From CAZCCC01 sp964535715 (GTDB lineage Bacteria > Patescibacteriota > Patescibacteriia > Buchananbacterales > UBA6539), in contig CAZHUO010000004.1 of assembly GCA_964535715.1 (NCBI GenBank), positions 1-60,986 of the forward strand: 60,986 nt of DNA, written 5' to 3'. Positions within the stretch are counted from its first letter, which is position 1, and every line of letters starts with the position of its first letter. The notes below the pieces were generated by a model, which saw only the letters and a list, made by a program, of their open reading frames with translations, was not told the DNA's origin and did not search any database. Positions 40,608-49,897 of the stretch are shown here, piece after piece. Both the position numbers and the translations under genes were made by a program.

Positions 40608-41747
40608 TTATTTGCTAATTTCTATATTAATTTTATCCTTGTTTTTTGGGGCTTTGCTGATCAATGACGGCTGAAAAATAATTTCTATTTCCTTAATTTT
40701 TGAGAATTGGGCAAAATATGATCTGATTTCATTTTCAGATAGGCCAGTAATTTTTGATTTATCAATTGAATCAATATCGCCTGTTGAGACTTCACTTTCA
40801 AATTTCACTTTTACCGAAGCGGTTTTATTTTCCAAATCATAGCTTTGAACTTCATATGAAAAGCTCTTTTTATCAAGACTGACCGTTTTTTGTCCTGAAA
40901 CCATTTTTTCCCTGATCCGGCTTTCAGCCAAATCCGCCAGTTTATCTTCAGCAAAAGCGATAACTACCGCCTTAAGCTTGATGTCTAAAGTAAATTCGGA
41001 AGCTTCCTGTCCAATTTGCGCACTACTGGTTGAATTTTCAGTTTTAAAGGTGAATAACTTAGGCCATAATAACTGGCTTGAATCAAGCTTTTCGCTTGTC
41101 TCATCCAGTGCCTGCTTTTGAAGTTTTTCTTTTAACTTATTTTCTGCATCTTTTATGTCATTTTCCGCCAAAATCGAAATTCCAAAGCTTCCTTTTGTTA
41201 AAATTTCCTGGTTTTCCGCATAAATTTTCTCGCGAAGCGGCTCCCAAAGTCCGGGAATAATGAATTTCATCGGCTTAATTTCAACAAAAGTGTCGGGATT
41301 TTCCGCATAAACTTGGACTTTCACCGATTTTCCCGGCAGTACCGTAACGTCGTTTTTGAGCCTGACTAAAACCAAATCAGGCTTATCAAAAGAAGCAAGC
41401 CTGGTTGTTGCAATCATTTTTTGTTCTTTACTGTAGTTGTTTACTATTGTCACTTCGCCGACAATATCAGTGGAAGCCTGTTTTTTACCGGTAGCCGGAA
41501 AATTTGCACTCTCTTGCATGTCAATTTCCAAAATTCGCCCGGGTACGCTGCCCGGGGCTGAATCAGAATTTTCCGAGATATTAAAAATCATTTCCTGACC
41601 AACTTTTTCTGTTTTTAGCGTTAATACTATTGTCAGCTTGGTCCAGCTTAAATAAAATATCAAGAAAAGAGCGCCAATTGAAATCAAAAAGAATAATATT
41701 GCCAAATTCCTGTAAAACTTGGGTAAAATGTAAGATTGTTCGTTCAT
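40608..41747 (-). CDS. Single-pass membrane protein, 'baseplate J/gp47'-like of Patescibacteria
   Basis: 379 residues: a membrane helix near residues 16-36, then an extracytoplasmic beta-rich region. The segment VGEVTIVNNYSKEQKMIATTRLAS ... VRLKNDVTVLPGKSVKVQVYAE resembles proteins annotated 'baseplate J/gp47 family' in CPR genomes. No phage genes are nearby, so a cell-envelope or pilus-assembly role is more likely. Family assignment is from memory. Confidence 0.55.
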   Translation of the reverse strand: MNEQSYILPKFYRNLAILFFLISIGALFLIFYLSWTKLTIVLTLKTEKVGQEMIFNISENSDSAPGSVPGRILEIDMQESANFPATGKKQASTDIVGEVTIVNNYSKEQKMIATTRLASFDKPDLVLVRLKNDVTVLPGKSVKVQVYAENPDTFVEIKPMKFIIPGLWEPLREKIYAENQEILTKGSFGISILAENDIKDAENKLKEKLQKQALDETSEKLDSSQLLWPKLFTFKTENSTSSAQIGQEASEFTLDIKLKAVVIAFAEDKLADLAESRIREKMVSGQKTVSLDKKSFSYEVQSYDLENKTASVKVKFESEVSTGDIDSIDKSKITGLSENEIRSYFAQFSKIKEIEIIFQPSLISKAPKNKDKINIEISK

Positions 41748-41788
41748 ACTTTAATAATATAAAAAAAATAAAAATCTGGCAACAGTAC

Positions 41789-44700
41789 TTATTGATATTC
41801 CTCTATTTTGAAGCAACCGGGTCCTAAAAGATTTTTAATTTCCTCTTTCAACTCGGAAGAATCGCTTATCAAAAAATTAGTCATTATTTTTTTAAAGCCG
41901 TTCTCACCTTTAATTACCAAAAATACTTTGTTTTTCCCCGGATACATTTCAAAAATAGCTTTCAGCTTTTGATTGATATCTTTATCAGTTGCAGTCGGCA
42001 ATAAAACATAAGCTGTTCCATTAATTAAAATCTCTTGAACATCAGGCTGCTTTTTAAAAAAACTTCTCGCCAAATAGCCTTTGCCGTTTTCTCTAGACAA
42101 TTCATCCAGCTCTTTTAAAATCGATGAAACATTTTTTATATCAAGTTCTTTAGCCTGATTGCAAATAAGCTTATTTTCGCCGTCTTTGTCCGAGAGCCTG
42201 CAGTTCATCATGATTATTTTGTCTTCCTGCCAAATTTCTGAATCTTTTTTAAGCAAGCTTGGGAAAACTAAAACCTCTATTCCGGAAGTGCTGTCTTCAA
42301 TCCTGACAAAAAGCATGGGCTCGCCTTTTTTTGTTATAATTTTTTTTACTTTACTTATCACGCCGGCAACTTTTAAAACTCTGTCTGATGTCATATGGCC
42401 GTTAACCACCCGATCAATCGGCACAATCCCATTATTAAGATGAAAGTTGAATTCGGAAAGAGGGTGGGCGGAAACATAAAGACCCAAAAATTCTTTTTCC
42501 CAATTCAGTTTCTGCTTGTCGTCGGCCGGATTAATGTAGTCAAGAGTCAGCTTGGGCAAGACCGCCTCTGTTGCCATCATGCCAAAAAGGCTTTTTTGCT
42601 GGCTGTCGGCTTCCTGATTTATATTTTTTATAAAGACCAAAAGTTTGTCAATATTATAAAGCAGCCGGCTTCTTTCTCCCAGATTATCCAAAGCACCTGA
42701 TTTAATTAAGGCTTCGAGGGATTTTTTATTCAAGTCCTTAGTTTTTACTCGGCTTAAAAAATCTTCCAGACTTTTATAACTACCGTTTTCTTTGCGCTCT
42801 TTTATTACTTCTTTAATAATATTTTCTCCCAGATTTTTAACAGCGCTTAGACCGAAGCGAATTTTTCGGCTTTCTTTGTCCTGTTTTACTTCCAAAGAAT
42901 CATAAACTACCGTGAAAGTGGAAAAGCTTTCATTAATATCCGGTGGCAAGACCTCTATGCCCATTTGACGGCATTCCTCGACTTCAATGGCAATTCTGTC
43001 GGTATTTCCATGGTCAGCGGTCAAAAGCGAAGCAATAAACTCAGAAGGATAATTGGCTTTCAAGTATGCCGTTTGATAGGCAATCATTGCGTAGCAGGCA
43101 GCATGAGAGCGGTTGAAGCCGTAGCGGGCGAAAGGCAGAATATAATCCCAGATCTGTTTTGCCACTTTCGGCTCGATTTTATTATTGATCATTCCGGAAA
43201 TCATTTTCTCTTCTTGTTCATTAAGCAATGAAGCAATTTTTTTGCCAACCGCTTTTCTTAAAACATCGGCTTGGCTGTAAGAAAAGCCGGCCAGTACTCT
43301 TGCAATTTCCATTAGCTGTTCCTGATAGACGATAATGCCGTATGTTTTTTCCAAAATCGGCTTCATTCTTTCATCCAAATAATATACTTTCTGACGACCG
43401 TGCTTAGAATTGATGTAATCCGGAATCAGCTCCATCGGACCGGGACGGTAAAGTGAAACCATTACAATTATATCTTCTAGCTCTGTCGGCATAAGCTGTT
43501 TTAAATAGCGCTTCATACCCGAACTTTCAAGCTGAAAAACGCCGGTAGTCTCGGCCTTTTGCAATAAATTGAATGTTTTTTTATCATCAAGCGGAATATT
43601 GTCTATTTTAATCTCAAGCCCTCTGGCCTTTTTCAAAATTTCCAAAGTATTTTCGATGATTGTCAAATTTTTCAAGCCAAGTAAATCGATTTTCAAAAGC
43701 CCCAAATCTTCAACCGCATGCATTTCATATTGGGTTGTAATTTCATTTTCATTTTGACTTGAACGCTGGCGCGGTATATAGCTGTTCATTGAATCGGGGG
43801 TAACCACTATTCCGCAAGCATGAGTGGAGGCGTGGCGGGCGCAGCCTTCAAGTTTTTTGGCAATTTCTATAAGCCTTCGACCATCAGGTTCTTGCATCAT
43901 ATCCTGCAGCTCGGGAATCGTTTCGGCTGCTTTATTCAGCGACATGAACATCGGGATTAATTTTGAAGCCTTATCGCAATAAGCATAAGGCAGACCCATT
44001 ACCCTGCCGACATCTCTAATAGCGGCTCTGGCAGCCATTGTTCCAAAAGTAATGATTTGAGCGACATGATCTTGACCGTATTTTTTTGAAATATAATCAA
44101 TGACTTCATCGCGTCTGGTATCGGCAAAATCGGAATCAATATCAGGCATTGATATTCTTTCAGGATTTAAAAAACGTTCAAATATAAGATTATATTTTAA
44201 AGGATCGATATTGGTAATATTAGCAAGATAAGCGACCAAACTGCCGGCGGCCGATCCCCGGCCGGGACCGACAACTATTTCATTATTTTTAGCCCAATTG
44301 ATAAAGTCCGCAACTATTAAAAAATATGAGGCAAAGCCGGTCTTTTCAATTATTCCAAGTTCATAAGCCAATCTGTCGTTTATTTCCTTGCTGATATTTT
44401 GACCGAAGCGTTCATTAAGATTTTTTTGGCAAATGTCAGACAGATAACCGATATCGGTTTGGCCTTTTGGCACTTCAAAATAAGGCAGCTGGGTTTTGCC
44501 TAATTCAAGCTCGACATTGCATTTATCGGCAACTTCCAATGTATTTTTTAGAACCTCAGGATGATTTGCCCATCTTTGCGCCATCTGTTCTGGTGTTGGC
44601 ATTGAAAAATCCTCACCCATATAAGACATCCGGTCAGTATCGGCAAGCGTTTTTTTAGTTTGGATACAAATTAAAACGTCCTGGGCATAGTCATCCTCCT

Positions 44701-45334
44701 TGTCTAAATAATGGATATCACAAGTGGCAACAATTGGAATTTCAAGCTCTTTGCCAAGCTGAAAAATTTTTTTATTTACAACATCCTGACGGCTAATTGT
44801 TGGATGATGCTGAACTTCCAAATAAAAATTTCCTTTGCCAAAAATTTGCTGGTACCTTAATGCCGCTTCTTTTGCTTTATTGTCGTCGTTATTAATGTAA
44901 TTTCTTGGAACTTCTCCAACTAAGCAGGCACTTAAAGCGATAATTCCATCATGGTATTTTTCCAAAAGTTCATGATCGACTCTCGGCTTATAATAAAAAC
45001 CATCCAAATGCGCGATGGTTGTCAGTTTAATCAAATTTTTATAGCCCTCAATATTTTTTGCCAAAAGCACTAAATGATAAGGCGCATCATCAATCCGCGG
45101 TCTTTTGTTGGTGTGGCCATTTCTAGCAACATAGGCTTCAACCCCCAATATCGGCTTAATCCCGGCTTTTTTTGCTTTCTGATAAAACTCAATTAGGCCA
45201 TACATTACGCCATGGTCAGTCAAAGCTAAGGCCGGCATGCCGGAGTCTTTGGCCTTTTTAACCAGGCCGTCAATTTTTGCTAATCCGTCTAAAAGAGAAT
45301 AATGCGAGTGAGTATGAAGGTGGACAAATGACAT
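41789..45334 (-). CDS. dnaE: DNA polymerase III subunit alpha
   Basis: Replicative polymerase. I start at MSFVHLHTHSHYSLLDG (45334), where the PHP domain begins; the ORF extends 12 codons further without family similarity. The 1181 residues have PHP motifs (HLHTHS, ALTDHG), the palm with catalytic aspartates in MPDIDSDFAD, fingers GPGRGSAAGSLVAYL, FARYGFNRSHAACYA, the HhH region, and an OB-fold near VAGVISKVKKIITKKGEPMLF. Standard DnaE1-like length. Confidence 0.95.
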   Translation of the reverse strand: MSFVHLHTHSHYSLLDGLAKIDGLVKKAKDSGMPALALTDHGVMYGLIEFYQKAKKAGIKPILGVEAYVARNGHTNKRPRIDDAPYHLVLLAKNIEGYKNLIKLTTIAHLDGFYYKPRVDHELLEKYHDGIIALSACLVGEVPRNYINNDDNKAKEAALRYQQIFGKGNFYLEVQHHPTISRQDVVNKKIFQLGKELEIPIVATCDIHYLDKEDDYAQDVLICIQTKKTLADTDRMSYMGEDFSMPTPEQMAQRWANHPEVLKNTLEVADKCNVELELGKTQLPYFEVPKGQTDIGYLSDICQKNLNERFGQNISKEINDRLAYELGIIEKTGFASYFLIVADFINWAKNNEIVVGPGRGSAAGSLVAYLANITNIDPLKYNLIFERFLNPERISMPDIDSDFADTRRDEVIDYISKKYGQDHVAQIITFGTMAARAAIRDVGRVMGLPYAYCDKASKLIPMFMSLNKAAETIPELQDMMQEPDGRRLIEIAKKLEGCARHASTHACGIVVTPDSMNSYIPRQRSSQNENEITTQYEMHAVEDLGLLKIDLLGLKNLTIIENTLEILKKARGLEIKIDNIPLDDKKTFNLLQKAETTGVFQLESSGMKRYLKQLMPTELEDIIVMVSLYRPGPMELIPDYINSKHGRQKVYYLDERMKPILEKTYGIIVYQEQLMEIARVLAGFSYSQADVLRKAVGKKIASLLNEQEEKMISGMINNKIEPKVAKQIWDYILPFARYGFNRSHAACYAMIAYQTAYLKANYPSEFIASLLTADHGNTDRIAIEVEECRQMGIEVLPPDINESFSTFTVVYDSLEVKQDKESRKIRFGLSAVKNLGENIIKEVIKERKENGSYKSLEDFLSRVKTKDLNKKSLEALIKSGALDNLGERSRLLYNIDKLLVFIKNINQEADSQQKSLFGMMATEAVLPKLTLDYINPADDKQKLNWEKEFLGLYVSAHPLSEFNFHLNNGIVPIDRVVNGHMTSDRVLKVAGVISKVKKIITKKGEPMLFVRIEDSTSGIEVLVFPSLLKKDSEIWQEDKIIMMNCRLSDKDGENKLICNQAKELDIKNVSSILKELDELSRENGKGYLARSFFKKQPDVQEILINGTAYVLLPTATDKDINQKLKAIFEMYPGKNKVFLVIKGENGFKKIMTNFLISDSSELKEEIKNLLGPGCFKIEEYQ

Positions 45335-45384
45335 AAATTGTTTAATGGTTTTGAAAGTCTTGATTAACAATGGACTTTCAAGGG

Positions 45385-45490
45385 AAGCAGGCTCCCCTGT
45401 AAATTAAGTAAAGTAAGAATTAAGCGAGATAAGAATTAAGTCACCCAGCTCTTGCTGCTTAATTCTTAATTTACTTAATTCTTAATTCTA
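45385..45490. repeat. Degenerate aattaag palindrome
   Basis: Copies of aagaattaag on the left (45415-45440) and cttaattctta on the right (45460-45490) form an imperfect hairpin of short repeats. No gene. Confidence 0.55.
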
Positions 45491-45493
45491 TTT

Positions 45494-45793
45494 TTATTTC
45501 TTCCTCTTTTTGCTTGCTGCGTTTCTACCTTGCTTTTCCATAACAAACCCAACCAGCTTAATCAGCGAATCAGTAACCATTGCCATATGGCTACTGCCTT
45601 TTTCCAATTTTTCCTTGATTAACTTCAAAATCTTGTCAAAAGTTTCCAACTTTTCTCTGACGCTTACAGTCATTTTGCTGACATTTTTCAGCATCACAAT
45701 CACGTAATAAATTCCCCAGCAGGCAAAGATGGTAAATAGTGCGACCGAACCGGCAATAGTCAGCAAGAGCACGTCTTTTGATGTTTCAAACAT
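45494..45793 (-). CDS. Small single-pass membrane protein
   Basis: 99 residues: one membrane helix near 9-33, then a long amphipathic helix (VREKLETFDKILKLIKEKLEKG) and a very basic tail (NAASKKRKK). This recalls DUF948-like anchors. Located between pheT and dnaE on the same strand. Function unknown. Confidence 0.65.
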   Translation of the reverse strand: MFETSKDVLLLTIAGSVALFTIFACWGIYYVIVMLKNVSKMTVSVREKLETFDKILKLIKEKLEKGSSHMAMVTDSLIKLVGFVMEKQGRNAASKKRKK

Positions 45794-45796
45794 AAA

Positions 45797-45861
45797 TTTA
45801 GCTTTTAGCTGTTAGCTACGAGCTTTTAGAAACCTACAAGCTACAAGCTACAAGCTACAAG
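45797..45861. repeat. Heptamer arrays between pheT and the next gene
   Basis: 45798-45828 holds about four agctttt-type units, and 45834-45861 four exact copies of ctacaag reaching to the pheT stop codon. Confidence 0.85.
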
Positions 45862-48231
45862 CTATCTCAACTTCGCCCCAAAACTGCTTTGAAGCTTCTG
45901 AACAACTTTTTTGATCACCTCGTCAACCTCTTCGGATTTTAATGTCCGGTCTTTAGCGCGGAAAACTATTCTGAAAGCCAAGCTCTTTTTATTGCCGCCA
46001 AGCGAAGAATCGGTAAAGGTGCTTAAATATTCAATGCCGGCAATTAACTGATCAGCTTGATTAACTGAATCACTGACTTGACCCCAGCTGATTTTATCAT
46101 CAACAACTATAGCCAGGTCTCGGACAATTGACGGAAATTCCGGAATCGGCAAAAAAGACTTTACCGTAGTGGCAAAATTCATAAGCGATGAAATTTCAAA
46201 ATCAAAAATGCCGACTGGCTTTTTGATGCCGAATTTTTCCAAAATATCATTTTTAATAATTCCAAACTGACCTAAAAATTTTCCTTCCTTTAATATGTCC
46301 AAACACTGCCCGGCTTCCCATAGCGGACAGGCGGAATCGGTTGCTTTCAAATTATACCCAGAAATGCCAAGTTTCTTCAGCAAAAATTCAACTATCCCCT
46401 TTGCCTCTAAATAAATTTCATTTTCCCAAACAACAGCACCAGTCACTTTTGAAACCTCGGCAGGCAATTCAGTCTCTTTATTTTTTAAATATACATTGCT
46501 TAGCTCAAAAATCTTTATTTCGGAAAAGTTATTCAGGTTTTCCGAAACATTCTGCAGAATTCCGCTTAATAATGTCGGACGTAGGTATTCCAGTTCTTCA
46601 TTTAAAGGATTGTGAATTTTAAGCGCTTCGCTAGGCTTAAATTTTGTTTTTTCTAGCAAATTAGCAGAAATCATTGAATAATTCAAAACTTCGGTAAAGC
46701 CCAGACCGGCAAGCGAATTTTTAATCAGATTTTCCCAAAAAAATGTCAGATCTTTTTTTTCTTGCGGAATTTCTCCCTGTGGCAAATTGACTGGCAGATT
46801 ATGGTAGCCATAAATTCTGGCTATTTCTTCAATCAAATCATAGTCATAAACTACGTCGTTTTGCCGCCACCAAGGAACCGTCACACTTAAAGTTTTTGAG
46901 CCAGAAACCGTAAAGCCAAGGGAATCCAAAATATTTTTTATCATACTTATTGGTATTTCAATTCCCAAATGACGCTTGACACCATTAGTATCAAATTTTA
47001 TCTTATTCGGCTGGAATTTATTCTTATTACTGTCAAAAACGACGCTTGCCACTTTACCGCCGGCAAGTTTCTGTACAAGCTCAATCGCTTTGAGCATACC
47101 GGCTATTGTAGTTTCCGGATGCAGATTTTTTTCAAATAAATCGGAAGATTCAGAATGTAAGTTCAGCTCGCGGGCGGTTTTTCTGATTAAGACAGGATCA
47201 AAGGTGGCTGATTCAAAAACAATCGTCTTTGTCATTTCAGTTGCTCCGGAAAGCTCCCCGCCCATCACACCGGCTATAGCAACCGGCGCTTTTTCGTCAG
47301 CAATCACCAAGTGTTGTGGCTTTAACTGGTAAATTTTGCCGTCCAAAGCCAAAATACTTTCACCGGCTTTTGCTTTTCGGACAATAATTTTTTGACCATT
47401 AAGCTTATCATAATCAAAAACATGCATCGGCCGGCCGTATTCCAAAAGAATGTAATTGGTGATATCGGCTAAATTATTTATCGGCCGCAAGCCGGACGCA
47501 AGCAACCTGGTCTGAAGCCAAAGCGGAGATGGACTTACTTTGACATCAGTTATAACTATTCCCAGATATTTTGGACAAAGCTTTGGTTCCTTAACTTCAA
47601 CACTTAAAGGCAATTTTTTTACCACTTTTAAATCAGGCTTTGGCATTTTCCAATTCAATTTCACACCCAAACACGCAGAAGCTTCGCGTGCCAAGCCGAC
47701 CACTGACATTGCATCCGGGCGGTTGGAAGTGACTTCGACTTCCAAAATATAGTCATTCAAATCCAAAACTTTTTCAAGTGGCTTGCCAAGCGGAGTATCG
47801 GATGGCAGTATCATTATTCCGGTGTGGTCTTGACCGATTCCAAGCTCTTTTTGCGAGCAAAGCATACCGTTACTTTCAACATCCCTGATTTTTGCCTTTT
47901 TGATCACAAAAGGATTGCCTTGCGGGTCGGAAACTTCCGCACCTTCAACTGCCAATGGCACAACTTGCCCGACATTGATATTAGGCGCCCCACAAACAAC
48001 CGTTGACTTAAATTTTCCCGCATTAACTGTTGCCAATCTTAGTTTGTCGGCATTGGGATGCTTTTGAATATCTAAAATTTTGGCAGTAATTACGCCCTTA
48101 AAAGCCGGCTTGACTTCATTAACCCGGTCAACACTTTGCCCTTTAAGCGACAATTCCTTGGCAACCTCAAAAACCGACTTTTCAGTCTTTAGGTATTCTT
48201 TGAGCCAGTTGTAGGATAGTTTGAGATTCAT
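45862..48231 (-). CDS. pheT: Phenylalanyl-tRNA synthetase beta subunit
   Basis: Forms the alpha2-beta2 PheRS with PheS. The 789 residues show the N-terminal tRNA-binding EMAP/OB domain (VITAKILDIQKHPNADKLRL, 49-70), B3/4 editing domain (NRPDAMSVVGLAREASA), B5 domain, the catalytic-like core, and the C-terminal anticodon-binding FDX-ACB domain (FPSIVRDLAIVVDDKISWGQV onward). Length and domain order are normal. The stop codon abuts a heptamer repeat. Confidence 0.95.
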   Translation of the reverse strand: MNLKLSYNWLKEYLKTEKSVFEVAKELSLKGQSVDRVNEVKPAFKGVITAKILDIQKHPNADKLRLATVNAGKFKSTVVCGAPNINVGQVVPLAVEGAEVSDPQGNPFVIKKAKIRDVESNGMLCSQKELGIGQDHTGIMILPSDTPLGKPLEKVLDLNDYILEVEVTSNRPDAMSVVGLAREASACLGVKLNWKMPKPDLKVVKKLPLSVEVKEPKLCPKYLGIVITDVKVSPSPLWLQTRLLASGLRPINNLADITNYILLEYGRPMHVFDYDKLNGQKIIVRKAKAGESILALDGKIYQLKPQHLVIADEKAPVAIAGVMGGELSGATEMTKTIVFESATFDPVLIRKTARELNLHSESSDLFEKNLHPETTIAGMLKAIELVQKLAGGKVASVVFDSNKNKFQPNKIKFDTNGVKRHLGIEIPISMIKNILDSLGFTVSGSKTLSVTVPWWRQNDVVYDYDLIEEIARIYGYHNLPVNLPQGEIPQEKKDLTFFWENLIKNSLAGLGFTEVLNYSMISANLLEKTKFKPSEALKIHNPLNEELEYLRPTLLSGILQNVSENLNNFSEIKIFELSNVYLKNKETELPAEVSKVTGAVVWENEIYLEAKGIVEFLLKKLGISGYNLKATDSACPLWEAGQCLDILKEGKFLGQFGIIKNDILEKFGIKKPVGIFDFEISSLMNFATTVKSFLPIPEFPSIVRDLAIVVDDKISWGQVSDSVNQADQLIAGIEYLSTFTDSSLGGNKKSLAFRIVFRAKDRTLKSEEVDEVIKKVVQKLQSSFGAKLR

Positions 48232-48382
48232 AATATCAATTTTGAATTTCCAAATTCTAATTTCGATTCAATTTTGAATGACTTAATTTTTAAAAATTCT
48301 AAATTATAAAATTAAATCTGCGCCAAAGGCGCATCCTTGGCTACATCCGCCTCTGACGGAAAAAATTCAAAATTCAAAATTA
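48232..48382. repeat. pheS-pheT intergenic repeats
   Basis: Degenerate attttgaatt-type short repeats flank a GC-rich palindrome (ctgcgccaaaggcgca, about 48318-48333) and a gccaaggatg-like fragment. No gene. Confidence 0.5.
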
Positions 48383-49444
48383 TTAGAATTGGTTAAGAAA
48401 ACGTAAATCGTTCTGGTAAAGCATTCTGATATCCGGAATACTTAAGCCGGCTTTCATCATATAGGTCCGCTCAACTCCCCAGCCAAAAGCAAAACCGGAA
48501 TACTTTTCTGGATCAATCCCGCCGGCTTTCAAAACGTTTGGATGAACCATGCCGGCGCCGCCCAGCTCCAGCCAGCCGGCTTTGCACATTTTACAACCTT
48601 GGTCGCCGGAACCTTGGTGTAGGCGACCTACGCCATTACATAAGCCGCAGGAAATATCAACTTCAAAACTTGGCTCGGTAAACTGAAAATGAAACGGCCT
48701 AATTCTCGCTTGACGGCTTGGTCCAAAAAACTGCTTAGCAAAATAGTCCAGTGTTCCTTTTAAATCGGCAATGGTGACATTCTTATCAATCAATAAGCCT
48801 TCAAACTGATGAAACATCGGCACGTGCGAAACATCAATCTGACGCCGATAGCACTTTGAAATATTTGTCATTCTTATCGGCAAATGTTTTTTTTCCATTT
48901 CTCTGACCTGGCCAGAAGAAGTGTGCGGGGTTAAAACTCGCTGCCCTTTTAATCCAACCGGTTTAGAATCAATAAAAAAAGTCTCCCATTCGTCGCGGGC
49001 AGGATGATCAGACGGCATGTTCAAAGATTCAAAGGCATAATAGTCCCATTCAACTTCGGGATAACGCCGGCGAATAAAGCCGATCTTTTCAAAAATTTCT
49101 GAAATTTCTTTTATTGCCTGAGTTACTAAATGAAGATGACCTTGCGGCATTTTTGTACCGGGCAAAGTAACATCTAAAAATTTATTGCCAACCGATAAGC
49201 CTTTTAAATCCAGGCGTTTTTGATTAATTTCTTGCTCAATGAATTTTCTTAATTCATTCGCCTGTTTTCCAACATCCTTTTTTTGGCTTTCCGGCATATC
49301 TTTTAAACTGCGCAAGACATTATTCAATATCCCCGCCTTGCGTCCCAAATAGTTGATTTCCAGCTGTTCCAAAGACGGCAAGTCAAAAACAACTGCAATT
49401 TCCTGCACAAATTTATCATTAAGTTGTTTAATCTGTTGTGTCAT
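48383..49444 (-). CDS. pheS: Phenylalanyl-tRNA synthetase alpha subunit
   Basis: Catalytic class II subunit. The 353 residues have an N-terminal coiled coil, motif 1, motif 2 (FHQFEGLLIDKNVTIADLKG) and motif 3 (GFAFGWGVERTYMMKAG). The loop GLCNGVGRLHQGSGDQGCKMCKAGW has four cysteines in CxxC-like pairs, suggesting a zinc site not present in the E. coli protein. pheT follows 151 bp downstream. Confidence 0.94.
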   Translation of the reverse strand: MTQQIKQLNDKFVQEIAVVFDLPSLEQLEINYLGRKAGILNNVLRSLKDMPESQKKDVGKQANELRKFIEQEINQKRLDLKGLSVGNKFLDVTLPGTKMPQGHLHLVTQAIKEISEIFEKIGFIRRRYPEVEWDYYAFESLNMPSDHPARDEWETFFIDSKPVGLKGQRVLTPHTSSGQVREMEKKHLPIRMTNISKCYRRQIDVSHVPMFHQFEGLLIDKNVTIADLKGTLDYFAKQFFGPSRQARIRPFHFQFTEPSFEVDISCGLCNGVGRLHQGSGDQGCKMCKAGWLELGGAGMVHPNVLKAGGIDPEKYSGFAFGWGVERTYMMKAGLSIPDIRMLYQNDLRFLNQF

Positions 49445-49832
49445 AAGATGGTCGTTGTTGTTTTTGGTAAGATATAAAAAAGAATTCCAAAACAGTTAAA
49501 ATCATTATTAATATCAAAATATTCCACCATCTAAACAGGCCCTGGCTTTTCAAAAGCGCCCAGGTAAGTATTAAAATTGAAAAAAATATGGCATGGCGGG
49601 CTGAATTTCTAACCCGGTAGTACATAAGCTGCTTTCTGAAAAACTTTCTTTTTAAAAAATTGGATGACAAAAAAATAAATCCGCAGAGCCATAAAAACAA
49701 ACATAAATAAAAAAGAATAAATCCGAAAAATCCTATTTTTTCCGGATCAAAATAAAATATTATCATCAGCCAGGAAATAAAGGAAATGGCCGTACTAAGC
49801 ATTATTAAAAATGAAAATATTCTTGCGCTCAT
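49428..49832 (-). CDS. Membrane protein of unknown function
   Basis: I use MSARIFSFLI (49832) as start; the ORF extends 10 codons upstream with no support. 134 residues with about four membrane helices. It overlaps the pheS start by 17 bp on the same strand, so it is probably the first gene of the pheS-pheT operon. Confidence 0.6.
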   Translation of the reverse strand: MSARIFSFLIMLSTAISFISWLMIIFYFDPEKIGFFGFILFYLCLFLWLCGFIFLSSNFLKRKFFRKQLMYYRVRNSARHAIFFSILILTWALLKSQGLFRWWNILILIMILTVLEFFFISYQKQQRPSYDTTD

Positions 49833-49897
49833 GATGGTTTTATTATAACAAAATAAATTCAATAAAGCAATATAAAAAATTAGGTAAATTTATTACA

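Noticed and set aside
40608..41747. Prophage baseplate gene
   Set aside because: A single-pass membrane protein with no other phage genes around; similar proteins are widespread in Patescibacteria.
41789..45370. Large ORFs antisense to dnaE, gyrB and pheT
   Set aside because: They are shadows of the coding strand with no motifs, ribosome sites or promoters.
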